From assembly GCA_015680685.1 (NCBI GenBank), contig MNCI01003573.1, positions 1,090,894 through 1,124,317 of the forward strand: DNA of 33,424 nt, in the 5' to 3' direction. The notes under the pieces are model-generated. The model searched no databases and had not been told where the DNA came from. It saw only the letters and a program-made list of their open reading frames with translations. Below are positions 31,570 through 33,424 of the stretch, in pieces (the stretch's first letter is position 1; each line of letters opens with the position of its first letter). The translations under genes and the position numbers were made by a program. The DNA is from Gnetum montanum (taxonomy: Eukaryota > Streptophyta > Gnetopsida > Gnetales > Gnetaceae).

Positions 31570-32640
31570 TTTAGGCTCATAGAAAGGTTTGGTTTACTAG
31601 ATGTTAACCAGTAACTTCTTATTTGGGCTTTCAGGTTTGTAGATCATCATGGCCCCTAAAGGAAAATTTTCATGAATGATATAAGGTCCTTCCCACAACA
31701 TTTGAAATTTATTTCATTGTGGTACATGTGTGGGATTCCAATAAAGAACCTTATCTCCCGGTTGGTATTTGACTTTCCTAATTCTTAAGTCATGACGTTA
31801 TTTGTTAAAGGCCTTGTGCAGTTCATTGGATAATAGGGTGGCTAGTCAATTCTCATCTAGCAAGTTAATGTTCATTAACTATTCTTTTTGTACTAGATTG
31901 AGGTCAAGGTTAAGGTCACATGCTGTGGATAGTGTACGGAGCTCCACTTGAATAGGAAGTGTCAGAAGTTTACCATACACTAACTCATAGGGAGAGTAGC
32001 CTATAGGGAGTTTCCATGTGGAGTGGTATGCCTAGAGAGCATCATTCAATTTGGTGCTCTAGTCTCGCCTATACTTGCTAATGGTTTGTGTCAATATTTT
32101 TGTGATCTCCCTATTGGTGACCTCGACTTGACCATTCGCTTGAAGATGATATGGTGCAGTCAGTTTGTGCTCAACTCCTAAGCATTACATTAACTTTCAA
32201 AAAGTTGAACTTGTAAAATGTGTACCATTGTTAGAAATAAGTGCACGAGGCATGTCAAACCTGTTTACGATTTTTTGTTGAACAAATCGTGCAGTGGTAG
32301 ATGATGTACAGTCCGTAACAGTGGCTACTTCTACTCACTTGGTAAAATAGTCAATAGAAACAACAATGTAGGCTTTTCCATTGGACATCAATGTAATAGG
32401 CCTCATAAAATCAATTCCCCATATGTCAAAGGGATCTAAATGTTGAATCCATTGTTGCAGACCCTCCATTCTAGCAATCATTCCCCCATCATGTTGGCAG
32501 CACTCACAAGATTGGATGAAATGATGAGCATCCTAGAACAATGTAGGCCAATAATATCCTACAAGAAAGATTTTACTGGTTTTTCATCTCCTAGTGTAAT
32601 GACCCCCACAAGGGTCGTCATGAGCATCTTGGAGAACTCG
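31570..32640 (-). pseudogene. Tat/Athila-like gypsy integrase, decayed
   Basis: Read on the minus strand: an HHCC finger (AHDDPCGGHYT near 32610, CECCQHDG near 32500), then the catalytic core with DIWGIDFMRPIT near 32430 (first Asp). ISNNGTHF near 32230 shows the second catalytic Asp changed to Asn. NGQVEVTNREI near 32120 keeps the Glu. Then come YSPYELVYGK near 32000 and a C-terminal barrel with YQPGDKVLYWNP near 31760 and WEGPYIIHENFPLGAM near 31670 (the GPF/Y module). There are several in-frame stops, but the order is complete and the frame mostly continuous. Inactive because of the Asp change and stops. Confidence 0.9.
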
Positions 32641-33424
32641 CAATTAATCTACATTGGGAACATACCATCAAACTAAGCCATCAGGACATACCTTATAAAG
32701 GTGTCCATTGATTTCCATGAAATATTTGGCTCGGTGAAGAAACTATTGTTTTTTTTAACATCTAAACCTTATGGTGTTTCTTGTGTAAGTAGATAAGTGA
32801 GAATACTACTATACCAATTTGTATTAGTGGGTAAGTGATTGTTTATCACACCTACAAAGAGGATTTTATTAGGAAAATGGTTAGAAATTGGATATTCATC
32901 CTCTTTGTTATCCCATCACAACTGAGATAAATGATTAGCAACAACATTCTCAGTGCTTTTACGATCAATCATCATAAGATCGAACTCTTGTAAGATCATA
33001 AGCCATCGTATGATGTGAGGGCTCACCATTGGTTTATTCATTAGGAACCAAATTGCACTATGATCATAGTGCCTAAATTTTTCTAGTGCAAACACCATAG
33101 CCATTAACTCTTTTTTCATTGTGGTGTAATTGAGTTGTGCACTAGCGATACTTCGACTTGCATAGTGGATGTAATAGAGACATTTTTGGTCATCTAATTG
33201 TGTTAGTACAGCTCCTAAGACAAAGGTAGATGCATCAGTCATTATGTGGAATGGTTTGGACCAGTCAGGAGCTTGTAGAATAGGCATTTCTACAAGCTTC
33301 TGTTTTAAGGTTTGAAAGGCTAGTTCACATTTCTTGGTCCATTCAAAAGGTACGTCCTTTTTTGTTAGTTCTACCAAAGGTTTTGCAATCCTTGAAAAGT
33401 TCTCAATGAAGCATCTATAATAGC
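32641..33424 (-). pseudogene. Tat/Athila-like gypsy RNase H and tether
   Basis: An open 153-codon stretch (32916-33377) reads PFHIMTDASTFVLGAVLTQL (first acidic residue), YYIHYASRSIASAQLNYTTM, KKELMAMVFALEKFRHY and IIRWLMILQEFDLMMIDRKS, ending ENVVANHLSQL. This IRW.L.LQEFDL..D.K..EN pattern is characteristic of Tat/Athila-lineage RNase H. In the usual TDHAAI.YL block the first residues are degraded (DHSAIWFL). The tether at 32641-32915 keeps an FPNKILFV-like start and WYSSILTYL. It continues left into the integrase, and RT would lie beyond the right edge of the window. Confidence 0.92.

Noticed and set aside
32440-32676. Plus-strand open frame of 78 codons
   Set aside because: Antisense to the integrase zinc finger, whose motifs are clear on the minus strand.

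Overview
This window looks like a non-genic stretch of a large, repeat-filled plant nuclear genome. It is AT-rich and packed with old retroelements of several classes, and I see no intact host gene, rRNA, tRNA or CRISPR array. A Penelope-like element (PLE) next to decayed Ty3/gypsy and L1-type LINE copies points to a non-flowering vascular plant. A conifer or other gymnosperm is my best guess, because PLEs are reported from conifers, but this is inference.

Layout. (1) 1-6000, minus strand: a broken Ty3/gypsy element. In transcription order it shows a putative 5' LTR with TATA box and repeat-rich U3 (about 5136-5997), a possible primer-binding site, gag, protease, RT, RNase H and part of integrase. 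It ends against a second LTR type at 1-435. (2) 6000-8600: an LTR-like promoter block on the plus strand, with a degenerate ~200-bp repeat, a TATA box and a CTGTTTAC-rich stretch. (3) 8774-9856: a ~515-bp direct duplication. (4) 11145-14640, plus strand: a heavily decayed L1-type LINE. (5) 16115-16660, minus strand: the 3' end of another gypsy element (pol tail, polypurine tract, LTR), same LTR family as 1-435. (6) 17223-28050: a 10.8-kb head-to-tail array of ~0.5, ~0.87 and ~1.01-kb units. (7) 28024-29916, plus strand: a PLE reverse transcriptase with recognisable motifs in one frame, with 11 internal stops and no frameshift. (8) 29727-30195: a diverged copy of the array unit after the RT. 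(9) 31480-33424, minus strand: a Tat/Athila-like gypsy pol (RNase H and integrase).

The most interesting system is regions 6-8. Every array unit carries a ~73-nt segment with the layout of a type I hammerhead ribozyme: CTGATGA, a GGGG/CCCC hairpin, GAAA, a very short stem III, and a stem I of ACACA/TGTGT plus an outer CATTGC/GCAATG pairing. The same segment, with a compensatory base-pair change, lies downstream of the PLE RT inside a region homologous to the array unit. I read this as a PLE whose pseudo-LTR carries the ribozyme, next to a satellite-like family of RT-less multimers built from the same pseudo-LTR. CCCTAAA heptads (plant telomere type) recur at a fixed place in each unit, and the PLE frame ends without a GIY-YIG endonuclease. 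Both facts recall endonuclease-deficient, telomere-linked PLEs. All alignments and pairings were made by eye.
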